Program-made: the position numbers and the translations under genes
From: Adiantum capillus-veneris
Taxonomy: Eukaryota; Streptophyta; Polypodiopsida; Polypodiales; Pteridaceae
DNA: 64,000 bases
Assembly: GCA_014529385.2 (NCBI GenBank)
Contig: CM043965.1
Span: forward strand, 66,771,690-66,835,689
Reading direction: 5' to 3'
Notes under the pieces: generated by a model
Told to the model about the DNA's origin: nothing
Seen by the model: the letters and a program-made list of their open reading frames with translations, nothing else
Databases searched by the model: none
Part shown: positions 32,901 to 42,274 of the stretch, one piece after another
Position numbering within the stretch: the stretch's first letter is position 1
How the letters are laid out: each line of letters opens with the position of its first letter

Positions 32901-34197
32901 TCCCAGGTACATAAAGTGCATCAACAAGTGTGAAGGAACTGCCATTAGCAGCAGTGAGCACAATCTTTCCAACTCCCTGAACTGGATAAGAGGCGTTGTT
33001 GGCACAAGTGACTGAATTCCCATGAGGGACAGACTCGAGAGAGGTAAACAATTCACGATGTGAGGTAATGTGCTTTGTAGCACCACTGTCGAAATACCAC
33101 ACATGTGAATCTGCAGCAACTGACAAGCATGCATCATGGACAGCAGGATTGTAAGTGCACTCTGCGCTAAAAGCCCATTCTGCATCAACATCAGCATCAA
33201 AATCTCCTTTCACAGAAGACTCAACAATGGCTGCATTTGTAGTGGAACCAGCATTTGCAGTGGAACCACCCTCTTTCTTCTTAGCCTCTTTGGCCTTCAA
33301 CTTAGGACACGACTTGATCAAGTGATCATTGGCTTTACAATAATGGCAACGCATCTTCTTTTTGCCCTTATCACCAGAATTTCCAGACGAAGTGCTGCCA
33401 GCAGAAGCATTAGGAACAGAATTTTTGCCACTCGCAGCAGAACCATAAGAAGTGGCTGCATTACTGTTACCACCCTTTCTTTGAGAAGCAATAAAAGCCT
33501 GTTCAACTGCACGCTGCCTAGTCCTGTTTTTTCTAGAAAGTGACTCTTGCAACAGCAATGTGCATAATGCATCAAACTTGACAACTTCAGGATTTCCTTG
33601 GGTCATCAGTCTCCAAGTACTAGCAAAAGTCTGGTAGGAATCTGGTAAGGCATCAAGAACAGTCTGCACAAGGGAACTGTCAGAAATGACTTCACCTGCA
33701 GAAATGAGTTGCTCATTGATATCCTTGACACTAGCAAGGAAAGTGTCCATATCATCCTCCTCATGCATAATCTTCGACTCTAGCTCTTTACGCAGCAAAG
33801 CAATTTTAGCCTCATTGCGGCTTGCATAAAGACCTGCTAGAATATCCCAAGCCTGTTTTGCAGATTTTGCTGAACGGATGTGAGGAATAATGGTGCGCTT
33901 CACAGACAACGCAATCAATGCATGAGCCTGCGCATCCTTAACATCCCAACGAGCTTGTTCTGCTGTAGGCAAAACAACTCTAACAGCTGCAATCCTTGCA
34001 GCAAGACCTGCAACATCCTCAATATCGCCTACATCTTCAGAACCAGGACGTACATCAATGCCCTGCACAATGTTCCAGACACCTTTTGACACAAGAACGT
34101 GTTGCATCATATAAGCCCACATAGGGTAGTTGTCCCCATCCAACCTGTCCTCAGCAGCAAACATCTTGAACACATCTGTGTTGTTGTTGTCAGCCAT
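29911..34197 (-). CDS. Copia gag-pol polyprotein, intact
   Basis: The frame is 1428 codons. I chose the ATG at 34197 (MADNNNTDVF) because the gag family starts there and the 20 upstream codons look like leader. The domains run in copia order. The gag is UBN2-like. A CCHC-type knuckle, CHYCKANDHLIKSC, lies at about residues 284-297. The protease active site is DSGA at about 370. The integrase has an H-H-C-C zinc site (LWHARFGHLNF...CEGC, about 507-545) and the catalytic triad HSDVCGP, RSDRGGEY and QNGVAERKN (about 572, 635 and 670). The RT has QSDIVTAFLNG and YVDDLLITG (about 1026 and 1112). RNase H has FSDSDWAGC, SCEAEYRA and TDSQSAL (about 1277-1355). No stops, frameshifts or lost catalytic residues were seen. 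Its leader is about 0.33 kb and the LTR contains a TATA-like TGTATATAC (34650-34658, minus). A decayed relative lies at 43.1-53.1 kb. Confidence 0.96.
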   Translation of the reverse strand: MADNNNTDVFKMFAAEDRLDGDNYPMWAYMMQHVLVSKGVWNIVQGIDVRPGSEDVGDIEDVAGLAARIAAVRVVLPTAEQARWDVKDAQAHALIALSVKRTIIPHIRSAKSAKQAWDILAGLYASRNEAKIALLRKELESKIMHEEDDMDTFLASVKDINEQLISAGEVISDSSLVQTVLDALPDSYQTFASTWRLMTQGNPEVVKFDALCTLLLQESLSRKNRTRQRAVEQAFIASQRKGGNSNAATSYGSAASGKNSVPNASAGSTSSGNSGDKGKKKMRCHYCKANDHLIKSCPKLKAKEAKKKEGGSTANAGSTTNAAIVESSVKGDFDADVDAEWAFSAECTYNPAVHDACLSVAADSHVWYFDSGATKHITSHRELFTSLESVPHGNSVTCANNASYPVQGVGKIVLTAANGSSFTLVDALYVPGIKKNLLSVSALARLGLVVKFVDDRCTVHDLSFGDEIVASGLLCRGLYKLTLYDKCGQNFANAVADSRAISDAKLWHARFGHLNFASLLRLQKSDMVASLPPLEAPIKHVCEGCILGKMQRSKFPKDGSVRATCRLQLVHSDVCGPMQTPSLGNYLYFVTFIDDYSRHAWVFPLKAKSEVFMCFKQFLAMAENVSKCTMGTLRSDRGGEYMSHEFNAFLASRGIKHQCTVPYTPQQNGVAERKNRSLTEMARCMVKSQALPHSFWLEAIMCATYVLNRCPTKALQSITPYEAWHDRKPSIEHMRVFGCLAYALVPQVQRRKLDDKAVKCIFVGYSAESKGYRLYHPQTKRILVSRDVVFVEDSVQPLLSCTRDSNVSSQDIYDTLLPLFSGGNTNVSSNEANVQPMGVSENVLEQPITDVDVHDVLDEERAENEQARGMPKWLVHTLRDSKLDAPLSSRTRSGSRHASYASDCYALAVSSLHDVEEPLSFDEAQNSENWIAAMKSEYDALIENDTWTLCDLPPGKKAIGTKWVYKLKRKPDGEIDRHKARLVAKGYAQQKGIDYEETFAPTCRMTTVRFLCALAAHFGWDVHQSDIVTAFLNGDIFEEVYVTQPRGFVIKGQEDKVCKCKKALYGLKQSPRAWYEKADTHLVKRGFRNSPTESTLYVKREDDVFLIVVLYVDDLLITGPNERHIAEFKADLNATFKMKDLGLLHHYLGIQFKQCDGGIALCQKSYIETLLCKFGLEDCKPIATPMETGLKLSLHDAGDPADVTLYQTAVGCLIYVCNTRPDIQFAVSQVSRFMHSPGSKHWQAVKRIFRYLSGTLHLGLFYPKGGSLPPDLHAFSDSDWAGCFDTRVSTSGFCFMLGSSCISWLSKKQPTVATSSCEAEYRAVFTATVECVWLRRLMADLGVGQDTANTIYTDSQSALAVARNPVFHARTKHIEVHYHYVRERLSAGEISLAYVPTQDNLADLFTKALSREKLEAFRKALGLLPFVD

Positions 34198-34509
34198 GGT
34201 AAATGCTGCACCTGATGTGAAAACTGCCCGAAAATAGGAGAAATGGAGCAGGAACAACTTGTGCTATATAGCACAAACCGTAGAAGACTATAAGGCACCT
34301 GTTATGCAGAAAACGGCACTGACAGAAAATCTGCACAAAATGACGAAATAGCCTGTGCAGTACTGCCCGTAGTGGAAACGGAGGCCGAAATGAGCCCAAA
34401 TCAAAATATTTGTCGACCTGCGAACGCTTGCCAAAGCTCACTGAAATCGGAGAAAGTGAGCAGGCGTGTGCTGGAGCAGCTGGCGACTAAGCCCGGGAGG
34501 ACGTGACCT

Positions 34510-34521
34510 GCTCTGATACCA
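34510..34521 (-). promoter_or_regulatory. Copia primer-binding site, tRNA-iMet
   Basis: The minus strand reads TGGTATCAGAGC two bases inside the 5' LTR, complementary to plant initiator tRNA-Met. Confidence 0.95.
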
Positions 34522-34523
34522 AT

Positions 34524-34750
34524 TGTTGGAATTAGGGTTGCAGAGAAACACACACAGCTTGAAGAAGACGAAGGAAGCTCAAGGCACACAATAGAGAGTG
34601 TATTCCTTAGTGTGCAATGGAAAGATAGATAGCCCTAGAGTGATGGGCGTATATACAATGCACGGGGGAAAAAACCTCCTAAAGAGGGAAAAAATGCCCC
34701 GGCGGTCCTAGTGTGTTCACACACATCACTACCACATGTATATGGTAACA
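34524..34750 (-). repeat. Copia 5' LTR
   Basis: It is 227 bp, with the same length and apparently the same sequence as the 3' LTR. A TATA-like motif lies at 34650-34658 on the minus strand, a suitable position for the element promoter. Confidence 0.96.
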
Positions 34751-35236
34751 ACAATGAAGATCAACTAGGGAAGACCTCGCTCACCTTTTCTCAAAGAGTG
34801 CCCACGGATTTGTGGTCTAGCAGGGAAAATCTGCAAATGGGTCCAAAAAACCTGGGAAATAGGATTCTTCAAGAATGACCTATCCTTGGGAGGGAAGGTG
34901 TTGAAGAGTCAAGCACTTCTCATAGTCACACAAATTGTGAGATACTTTTATTTTCGTCATGTCTGGAAGGCAAGGAACGGTCGGATATTCGAGAACACAT
35001 TGGAGGGAGATAGTCCAAGAAAGTAGGGAGGCGAACATGGCCTTCGGGAAACAGTTCAACTCTGATGAGCATAGCAAGGCTACAACCGTTATGTCAGTCT
35101 CTTTTGGGTGAAAGGGTGGTCTTATCACTTGCATTGGGGTGGCTTCCCCATCAGCCGATGTAAGGGACTTAGGGAAGCTGTCATGGCTTGAGTATGGTAG
35201 GAGATTGTAATTTTTTCGCTATGATAATATAATCTA

Positions 35237-35250
35237 CTCACAATTGTGAG
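35237..35250 (+). other. LINE 3'-end palindrome CTCACAATTGTGAG
   Basis: This 14-base perfect palindrome is followed by TTTTGC and an A-rich tail at the LINE 3' end. The same motif is at 9881-9894, 35414-35427, twice in each of units 2 and 3, and with one change at 39997-40010 on the minus strand. Recurrence in separately inserted copies suggests a 3' recognition structure for the LINE reverse transcriptase. Confidence 0.8.
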
Positions 35251-35589
35251 TTTTGCAAAAAATAGAAATAAAAAAATCAAGGGCTAGCTTTTGACAAGCA
35301 TTTTCCCCATTTTGGATGATTTCCCCATCAGCCGATGTAAGGGACTTAGGGAAGCTGTCATGGCTTGAGTATGGCAGGAGATTGTAATTTTTTCGCTATG
35401 ATAATATAATCTACTCACAATTGTGAGTTTTGCAAAAGAAATAAAAAATAAAATCAAGGGTTGGCTTTTGACAAGCATTTTCCCCATTTTGGATTATTTG
35501 CCCATTTTTTTATAGGCAAAATTGTCAGTTTCTTGCAAAAAACAAAGTATTTCAAAATATATAAAATTCACAAATTTGAAGAGCACGTT

Positions 35590-37480
35590 GCAAGGGTGGG
35601 AGTATGTGCTCCTTCTCTTTCCAAGCAAAATTAAGGTTATCAATTCCTTCTTGCTCCCCTCCTTAGCCTTCAATGGGTTGTTGCTTAAGATGGCCAAGTG
35701 CAATTGGTAAGAGTTCTTGAAGCCAATCAAGACATTCCTGTGGAAGAACAACAATAAATACTCAGCGCACTGGCAGTGGGCTAAATGGGAAGACCGTTGC
35801 CAGACCAGTGGAGCAAGGCGGTCTTGGGATTCTTAATACTAGCATTCATGTGGAAGCCCTCTGCACAAAGTTTGTGGTTGCGCTCGCAAAACAGGACCAT
35901 GTGTGGGCTATTATGGCTAAAGAGATGATTGATAACTTTAAGATACGCTCGAAAGGTGGTCTATGGAAAGGGCTTGAAGTCCACGACAAGCTGTTTGCCC
36001 CTAGGTGGGCCATTCTCAAAATTGGGGGTATGAAAGGCAAACTTGCTCAAAAATGCAACATGGCCAAGGTCCGTGGAATGGGGAGATTTGTTTAGGTACT
36101 TTCATAATTCTATAACTCACTGGTCCCCTTGGTTATCCAAGGCCTAAAGCATCCTGCTGACCCCTTTCTGGAGAGAAGTTGCCATGAAAACTAATAACAA
36201 AGGTATCAAACATCTTGGTCAACTTTGGGATCACACCAGATGTAATTGGAAAGGAACAGACCAGCTAGCTCTCCATTATAATATGAATAGGAAAAAAAGA
36301 TTGCCGATCAATAGAGCTCTAGAACGGTTAAACAAGATGTGTTTACCGAATCGCAAATCCAAGTTTGAGTGGAAAGTGTGGCAGTGGCCTAAGAACAGGC
36401 ACTTCCTTAAACCTCAAACAAAGGAAGTGTACTATACTCATGTATTCAAAAGATTGGTTCTCACCGCTTAAGAAGCAATGGGGCAAAAACTAGTCGGAGG
36501 CAAGATGGGAGACAATTGTAAGCAATATTGGGCACCCTCCATGGCCGTATAGGATAAAGTTTTTTGTGTGGAAGGTCCTATGGGGAGCCATGCCAATTGG
36601 GGTGAAGGTATTATCCACGGGAATTGGACTAGACAAATACTAACAATGAAGATCAACTAGGGAAGACCTCGCTCACCTTTTCTCAAAGAGTGCCCACGGA
36701 TTTGTGGTCTAGCAGGGAAAATCTGCAAATGGGTCCAAAAAACCTGGGAAATAGGATTCTTCAAGAATGACCTATCCTTGGGAGGGAAGGTGTTGAAGAG
36801 TCAAGCACTTCTCATAGTCACACAAATTGTGAGATACTTTTATTTTCGTCATGTCTGGAAGGCAAGGAACGATCGGATATTCGAGAACACATTGGAGGGA
36901 GATAGTCCAAGAAAGTAGGGAGGCGATCATGGCCTTCGGGAAACAGTTCAACTCTGATGAGCATAGCAAGGCTACAACCGTTATGTCAGTCTCTTTTGGG
37001 TGAAAGGGTGGTCTTATCACTTGCATTGGGGTGGCTTCCCCATCAGCCGATGTAAGGGACTTAGGGAAGCTGTCATGGCTTGAGTATGGCAGGAGATTGT
37101 AATTTTTTCGCTATGATAATATAATCTACTCACAATTGTGAGTTTTGCAAAAAATAGAAATAAAAAAATCAAGGGTTAGCTTTTGACAAGCATTTTCCCC
37201 ATTTTGGATTATTTCCCCATCAGCCGATGTAAGGGACTTAGGGAAGCTGTCATGGCTTGAGTATGGCAGGAGATTGTAATTTTTTGCTATGATAATATAA
37301 TCTACTCACAATTGTGAGTTTTGCAAAAAAAATAAAAAATAAAATCAAGGGTTGGCTTTTGACAAGCATTTTCCCCATTTTGGATTATTTGCCCATTTTT
37401 TTATAGGCAAAATTGTCAGTTTCTTGCAAAAAACAAAGTATTTCAAAATATATAAAATTCACAAATTTGAAGAGCACGTT
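35590..37480 (+). pseudogene. LINE 3' segment, tandem unit 2
   Basis: It repeats the RT thumb, connection, zf-RVT and 3' tail of the LINE without the copia. It contains the same 177-bp internal tail duplication. It gives the empty site for the copia (ACTAACAATGAAGATC near 36640). One small difference from the other units is AGGAAAAAAAG in place of GGGACAAAAAG or AGGACAAAAAG near 36290. Confidence 0.9.
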
Positions 37481-39371
37481 GCAAGGGTGGGAGTATGTGC
37501 TCCTTCTCTTTCCAAGCAAAATTAAGGTTATCAATTCCTTCTTGCTCCCCTCCTTAGCCTTCAATGGGTTGTTGCTTAAGATGGCCAAGTGCAATTGGTA
37601 AGAGTTCTTGAAGCCAATCAAGACATTCCTGTGGAAGAACAACAATAAATACTCAGCGCACTGGCAGTGGGCTAAATGGGAAGACCGTTGCCAGACTAGT
37701 GGAGCAAGGCGGTCTTGGGATTCTTAATACTAGCATTCATGTGGAAGCCCTCTGCACAAAGTTTGTGGTTGCGCTCGCAAAACAGGACCATGTGTGGGCT
37801 ATTATGGCTAAAGAGATGATTGATAACTTTAAGATACGCTCGAAAGGTGGTCTATGGAAAGGGCTTGAAGTCCACGACAAGCTGTTTGCCCCTAGGTGGG
37901 CCATTCTCAAAATTGGGGGTATGAAAGGCAAACTTGCTCAAAAATGCAACATGGCCAAGGTCCGTGGAATGGGGAGATTTGTTTAGGTACTTTCATAATT
38001 CTATAACTCACTGGTCCCCTTGGTTATCCAAGGCCTAAAGCATCCTGCTGACCCCTTTCTGGAGAGAAGTTGCCATGAAAACTAATAACAAAGGTATCAA
38101 ACATCTTGGTCAACTTTGGGATCACACCAGATGTAATTGGAAAGGAACAGACCAGCTAGCTCTCCATTATAATATGAATAGGACAAAAAGATTGCCGATC
38201 AATAGAGCTCTAGAACGGTTAAACAAGATGTGTTTACCGAATCGCAAATCCAAGTTTGAGTGGAAAGTGTGGCAGTGGCCTAAGAACAGGCACTTCCTTA
38301 AACCTCAAACAAAGGAAGTGTACTATACTCATGTATTCAAAAGATTGGTTCTCACCGCTTAAGAAGCAATGGGGCAAAAACTAGTCGGAGGCAAGATGGG
38401 AGACAATTGTAAGCAATATTGGGCACCCTCCATGGCCGTATAGGATAAAGTTTTTTGTGTGGAAGGTCCTATGGGGAGCCATGCCAATTGGGGTGAAGGT
38501 ATTATCCACGGGAATTGGACTAGACAAATACTAACAATAAAGATCAACTAGGGAAGACCTCGCTCACCTTTTCTCAAAGAGTGCCCACGAATTTGTGGTC
38601 TAGCAGGGAAAATCTGCAAATGGGTCCAAAAAACCTGGGAAATAGGATTCTTCAAGAATGACCTATCCTTGGGAGGGAAGGTGTTGAAGAGTCAAGCACT
38701 TCTCATAGTCACACAAATTGTGAGATACTTTTATTTTCGTCATGTCTGGAAGGCAAGGAACGGTCGGATATTCGAGAACACATTGGAGGGAGATAGTCCA
38801 AGAAAGTAGGGAGGCGATCATGGCCTTCGGGAAACAGTTCAACTCTGATGAGCATAGCAAGGCTACAACCGTTATGTCAGTCTCTTTTGGGTGAAAGGGT
38901 GGTCTTATCACTTGCATTGGGGTGGCTTCCCCATCAGCCGATGTAAGGGACTTAGGGAAGCTGTCATGGCTTGAGTATGGCAGGAGATTGTAATTTTTTC
39001 GCTATGATAATATAATCTACTCACAATTGTGAGTTTTGCAAAAAATAGAAATAAAAAAATCAAGGGTTAGCTTTTGACAAGCATTTTCCCCATTTTGGAT
39101 TATTTCCCCATCAGCCGATGTAAGGGACTTAGGGAAGCTGTCATGGCTTGAGTATGGCAGGAGATTGTAATTTTTTGCTATGATAATATAATCTACTCAC
39201 AATTGTGAGTTTTGCAAAAAAAATAAAAAATAAAATCAAGGGTTGGCTTTTGACAAGCATTTTCCCCATTTTGGATTATTTGCCCATTTTTTTATAGGCA
39301 AAATTGTCAGTTTCTTGCAAAAAACAAAGTATTTCAAAATATATAAAATTCACAAATTTGAAGAGCACGTT
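37481..39371 (+). pseudogene. LINE 3' segment, tandem unit 3
   Basis: Same content and length as unit 2, with a few single-base differences. It ends at the repeat junction motif, then continues into unique flank (CTTGTCAATGTTCGG). Confidence 0.9.
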
Positions 39372-39966
39372 GCAAGGGTGCTTGTCAATGTTCGGGAAAA
39401 TTGCACTGCAGCCTAGCATCGACCCGATTAAAACATCAAAACAGCCGATTGAAAGGGAGGGAGAAGGAGAAACTCCGTTTGGCAAACTTTGAAAAATAGA
39501 GTTAAACTACAAAAAATGCCAATTATTTTGAGATATTTCCTCTTTAAATCTACCCTAAAAAGAATTTTGTATATTTGTGAAATTGATTTTTTTCGAGCAC
39601 TGATGCTCACCAAAAATCAACCTTACAATTTTTTATTCAATTACAAAAGAGATCCCTTCACGCTTTTTGTGAGAGAGACAAGAGAGAGTAAACTCATATC
39701 AATATAATCATTATCTATAGTTGAGAAAACAACTCATATAAAAAAACTCATCACCGTCGTGGATTTGAGCATAATTTTTGAGTTTTTGCACATAGCCTTC
39801 TCTATGCTTGGCCGAAAAAAGCAACTAGCAAAGCAATGCTCTAACGTATATTGGGTTGTAGTGAATTTTTTTTCGGATGATATTGAAAAATTCAATTTAT
39901 GACATCCTTGAACATTGAATTTAAAGGGAAAATTTTGGATAGTTTAGTCATAAACCGTGGTATATA
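39372..39966. other. Unassigned flank
   Basis: AT-rich DNA to the right of the LINE array. Short open frames on both strands have no recognisable features. It is probably the original target locus of the LINE. Confidence 0.4.
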
Positions 39967-40099
39967 TATTATATTTTTTATTTATTTTTTGCAAAACTCA
40001 CAATGGTGAGTGGGTTATATTATCAAGACCAAAAAACAACATGCCATGCTCATGTCGATCCATGACAACTTTACAAGACCATAGTTACATCGACTGAAA
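39967..40099 (-). mobile_element. LINE 3' tail, inverted copy
   Basis: Read on the minus strand this gives GATGTAACTATGG, GTCATGGATCGACATGAG, a CTCAC(C)ATTGTGAG palindrome with one mismatch, TTTTGC and an A/T-rich tail. This is the same order as the LINE tails at 9.7-9.9 kb and 35.1-35.3 kb. It is a 5'-truncated copy in opposite orientation, abutting a foldback element. Confidence 0.78.
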
Positions 40100-40261
40100 G
40101 GGGGGCCACCCTCGTCACTATCAATGAGGAGGGATCTAAGGCCCAAATTTGGGGGTGCCAAGCGACTTTGATCTCAATCGTCCGATCTTTGGTGAACTAG
40201 GGGTGAACTCGGATGTGAACTAAGGGTGAACTCGGATCAAAAATGGTACCCCGAGTTCACC

Positions 40262-40345
40262 TCTAATTCACTCGCCTGCGGAGTATGGGTCGAACCCAGG
40301 ACCTCTCACTTGCCACACAAATGCCCTACCACCACGCTAGCGCGT
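40262..40345 (-). mobile_element. tRNA-like (SINE-head-like) segment
   Basis: The minus strand has TAGCGTGGTGGTAGGGCA (box A-like) and, about 33 bases later, GGGTTCGACCC (box B). A T-arm stem TGGG/CCCA closes a TTCGA loop. This is the internal polymerase III promoter layout of a tRNA or tRNA-derived SINE. It does not fold into a complete tRNA by eye, so a functional tRNA is unlikely. Confidence 0.5.
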
Positions 40346-40449
40346 GTTGTTGTCCATGTTGACATGGCACATGATATTTACCTGCCCCTAGTTCTCCCAC
40401 CCGTAGTTCACCCCTAGTTCACTGCATGATCCGACGACTGAAATTAAAA

Positions 40450-40474
40450 CCCCCCCCCCCCCCCCCCCCCCCCC
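40450..40474. repeat. C25 homopolymer
   Basis: This is a run of 25 C, unusual in AT-rich DNA, inside the right arm of the foldback element. The length may be uncertain because of sequencing. Confidence 0.85.
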
Positions 40475-41304
40475 AAAAATTGACCCTAGATCCCCTCCGA
40501 GCCAAACGATCGTGCCATATAGTGACAAGGGTGCCACCCCATGATAGAGAGAAGGCCTACAACCTTACCTAGAAAGGTCAGTCATTGCTATGCAACAAGC
40601 CCGGTTCCACGTATTAGTGGTATATTAGTGGTATATACCAATGATTTTTATATAAATCTCAGTTGTCTAATTAGGTTGTATCATTGTTGTCACTGTGCTA
40701 TGAAAAAACAAGGTTGGAAAAAAAGGTCTTTTTGTCGACAATGCAGCAAAAAGTTATGGCACGTAAGTCATTGTACTAGAAGGCTTCTATCATTTGCCAA
40801 AAAAGGTCAAATGGAATTGACAATTTTCCTTAATTGAATGACACTTCACAAGGAAAATGGAGTTAACGGTGATTTTATAGTTTCTCTTGTCGATCCCATA
40901 TTCATTTTTTGGATTTGGATGTCTTTGTATCAAAAATTTTGTCAACCCCATCTCCTTTTCTATCTCTCAAGGACAAAGGACAAGACTCTCCCACTGCTTT
41001 CTTCAACTTTAGGAGATACCTCAACACAATTTCTTGGCCTTGAGTATACAATACACATAAAATCTTAAAAGAAATCTAAATAAGATCTTAGAAGAAATGT
41101 CTTTGTCCCCTTATTAAAGATTAAATTCAATCATTAAATTAAACCAAGTTAAATCATTATCTTGATTTCAAATCAAGATAAGACCTCACATGCAAAACTC
41201 ACATAGTCCATTCTTTGGCAATGCTGACATAGGTGAGCTATGTTATACCAATAGATAACAAAAATAATCACAAGTGGGCCCATGCAAAAATATTGCCATG
41301 GGCA

Positions 41305-41616
41305 GCAATAGGTAACAAAGTTCATAAACCATTATCCAATTCAATTGTTATCGAGGCTTTACAAGGAGCCTGTACCCAATACAAGACACATAAGGCTGAC
41401 AAGGGAGCCACCCTACACAAACAAACCAACTACAAAAGGTATGTTTGTTTATGTAGGCCAGCAATAGGTAACAAAGTTCATAAAACATCATCCAATTCAA
41501 TTGTTATCGAGGCTTTACAAGGAGCCCATACCCAATACAAAACACATAAGACTGACAAGGGAGCCACCCTACATAAACAAACCAACTACAAAGCGGTAGT
41601 AGGCGGAAGGGTAAAA
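41305..41616 (+). repeat. 156-bp tandem duplication in an open frame
   Basis: Two copies (41305-41460 and 41461-41616) are about 93 percent alike by eye. The period equals 52 codons, so a 161-codon plus-strand frame (41233-41718) stays open and encodes two 52-residue repeats (each with AIGNKVHK and SIVIEALQGA). A short part of the motif, ACACAAACCAACTACAAA, recurs near 41695. I do not recognise the protein, and the frame may be chance. Confidence 0.8.
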
Positions 41617-41910
41617 GTCATAAACGTGACTGCCCTTTCGCTGAAACGCACAACACTCTTTGGTCTAGAGCGATTGTTCTATTTCAAACACACTACACAA
41701 ACCAACTACAAAATATGAGTGCAATAACGGGGGGTCTATAACCTCCATTACTTGTCAATCATACTTGGCTAACCATCTTCATTGCAAGATCGTTGCCACT
41801 AGGAGCAGGAGCCTCCCTTTACTAGGCCAAGGTCCAAATTAATTGGTTTGGGATGGCCTTGAGTATGAACCCAAGGCTCCAAATTGTTGGCAATGGCAGG
41901 TAGAACATGG

Positions 41911-41913
<3 letters not shown>

Positions 41914-41943
<30 letters not shown>
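41914..41943. repeat. (GA)n microsatellite
   Basis: A GA tract with one CA interruption just beyond it. Confidence 0.93.
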
Positions 41944-41950
<7 letters not shown>

Positions 41951-42264
41951 AGCAGGTAGGTACATGTGTGGTGCTTGGCTCAATTCTCTATAGAGACGAG
42001 TTGTGGAGCTCTCGTCGGCATGCATCCATGGATCCAGACCGTGCTCAATTGGTAGCAAGTTGACTACACTTTGGTGTGTGTGCTAGAGGGTGTGCTTGCA
42101 ACCTTGCCAAACTCCTTCGTTGCCTTCACATCCACAATGGCATGAAAGCATGCATGCAAAAGAGATCTAAAAATAGTTATGTTCATCTATTCTTATTTTG
42201 AGTTTGCATACCAGTATGAGGACAAGAGACTAGGAACCACTTGCTCCACTCGGCCTCCCCCTTC

Positions 42265-42274
42265 TATATATAAA
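42265..42274 (+). promoter_or_regulatory. TATA-like box CTATATATAAAG
   Basis: A strong TATA match in a C/T-rich context followed by AGGGGCCCCC. No recognisable gene starts downstream. It resembles the TATA context at 19875 in the PLE-like element and may be an orphan retroelement promoter. Confidence 0.35.

Larger units (their letters stand above)
29609..34750 (-). mobile_element. Full-length, apparently intact copia retrotransposon
   Basis: This is a 5142-bp element with 227-bp LTRs, a tRNA-iMet primer site, a polypurine tract and one uninterrupted gag-pol frame. The target duplication is ACAAT (29604-29608 and 34751-34755), and the empty site is preserved in LINE unit 2 near 36640. The LTRs read as identical by eye, indicating a very recent insertion. 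It is the only element in the window with all functional parts. Confidence 0.96.
26110..35275 (+). mobile_element. L1-type LINE, interrupted by copia
   Basis: This is a plus-strand non-LTR retrotransposon. It has an ORF1 zinc-knuckle remnant, an AP endonuclease, a gap where the RT palm should be, an RT thumb, a connection region, a C-terminal zf-RVT-like domain and a 3' tail with a CTCACAATTGTGAG palindrome and an A-rich end. The copia at 29609-34750 splits the zf-RVT region. Its 3' 1.89 kb is repeated twice more downstream. Multiple stops and the RT deletion make it inactive. Confidence 0.88.
28551..39371 (+). repeat. Three tandem copies of a 1.89-kb LINE 3' segment
   Basis: Units start at GCAAGGGTGGG: 28551 (unit 1, containing the copia), 35590 (unit 2) and 37481 (unit 3), and the array ends at 39371. 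The spacing is 1891 bp between units 2 and 3, and 1892 bp between 1 and 2 after removing the 5147-bp copia plus its duplication. The units differ by only a handful of bases. The junction sequence (GAAGAGCACGTTGCAAGGGTG) is like the LINE sequence at the unit start with two mismatches over 21 positions, and recurs at the outer right edge. Confidence 0.93.
40100..40540. mobile_element. Foldback/MITE-like element with long inverted repeats
   Basis: The left arm (about 40100-40225) and right arm (about 40400-40540, reversed) share GGGG..GCACCCT.GTCACTAT, GGATCTA.GG, TC.GTC..GATC and GTGAACTAGGGGTGAACT in the same order, so each arm is about 125 bp of imperfect inverted repeat. A further internal hairpin pairs GGGTGAACTCGG with CCGAGTTCACC. 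The loop holds a tRNA-like segment and the right arm contains a 25-base C run. No coding sequence. The target duplication was not identified, partly because the left end adjoins the LINE tail. Confidence 0.68.

Noticed and set aside
29911-34257. Start of the copia polyprotein at 34257 (1448 codons)
   Set aside because: The first 20 residues do not resemble gag, and the second ATG at 34197 gives the usual gag N-terminus.
29814-34441. Other open frames overlapping the intact copia, on both strands
   Set aside because: They are shadows of the long gag-pol frame and carry no domain of their own.
28551-39371. CRISPR-like or satellite array
   Set aside because: The repeats are 1.89 kb of LINE sequence, present three times, without short regularly spaced repeats.
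40262-40345. A functional tRNA gene
   Set aside because: Box A is imperfect and no acceptor stem or standard cloverleaf could be drawn; a tRNA-derived segment is more likely.
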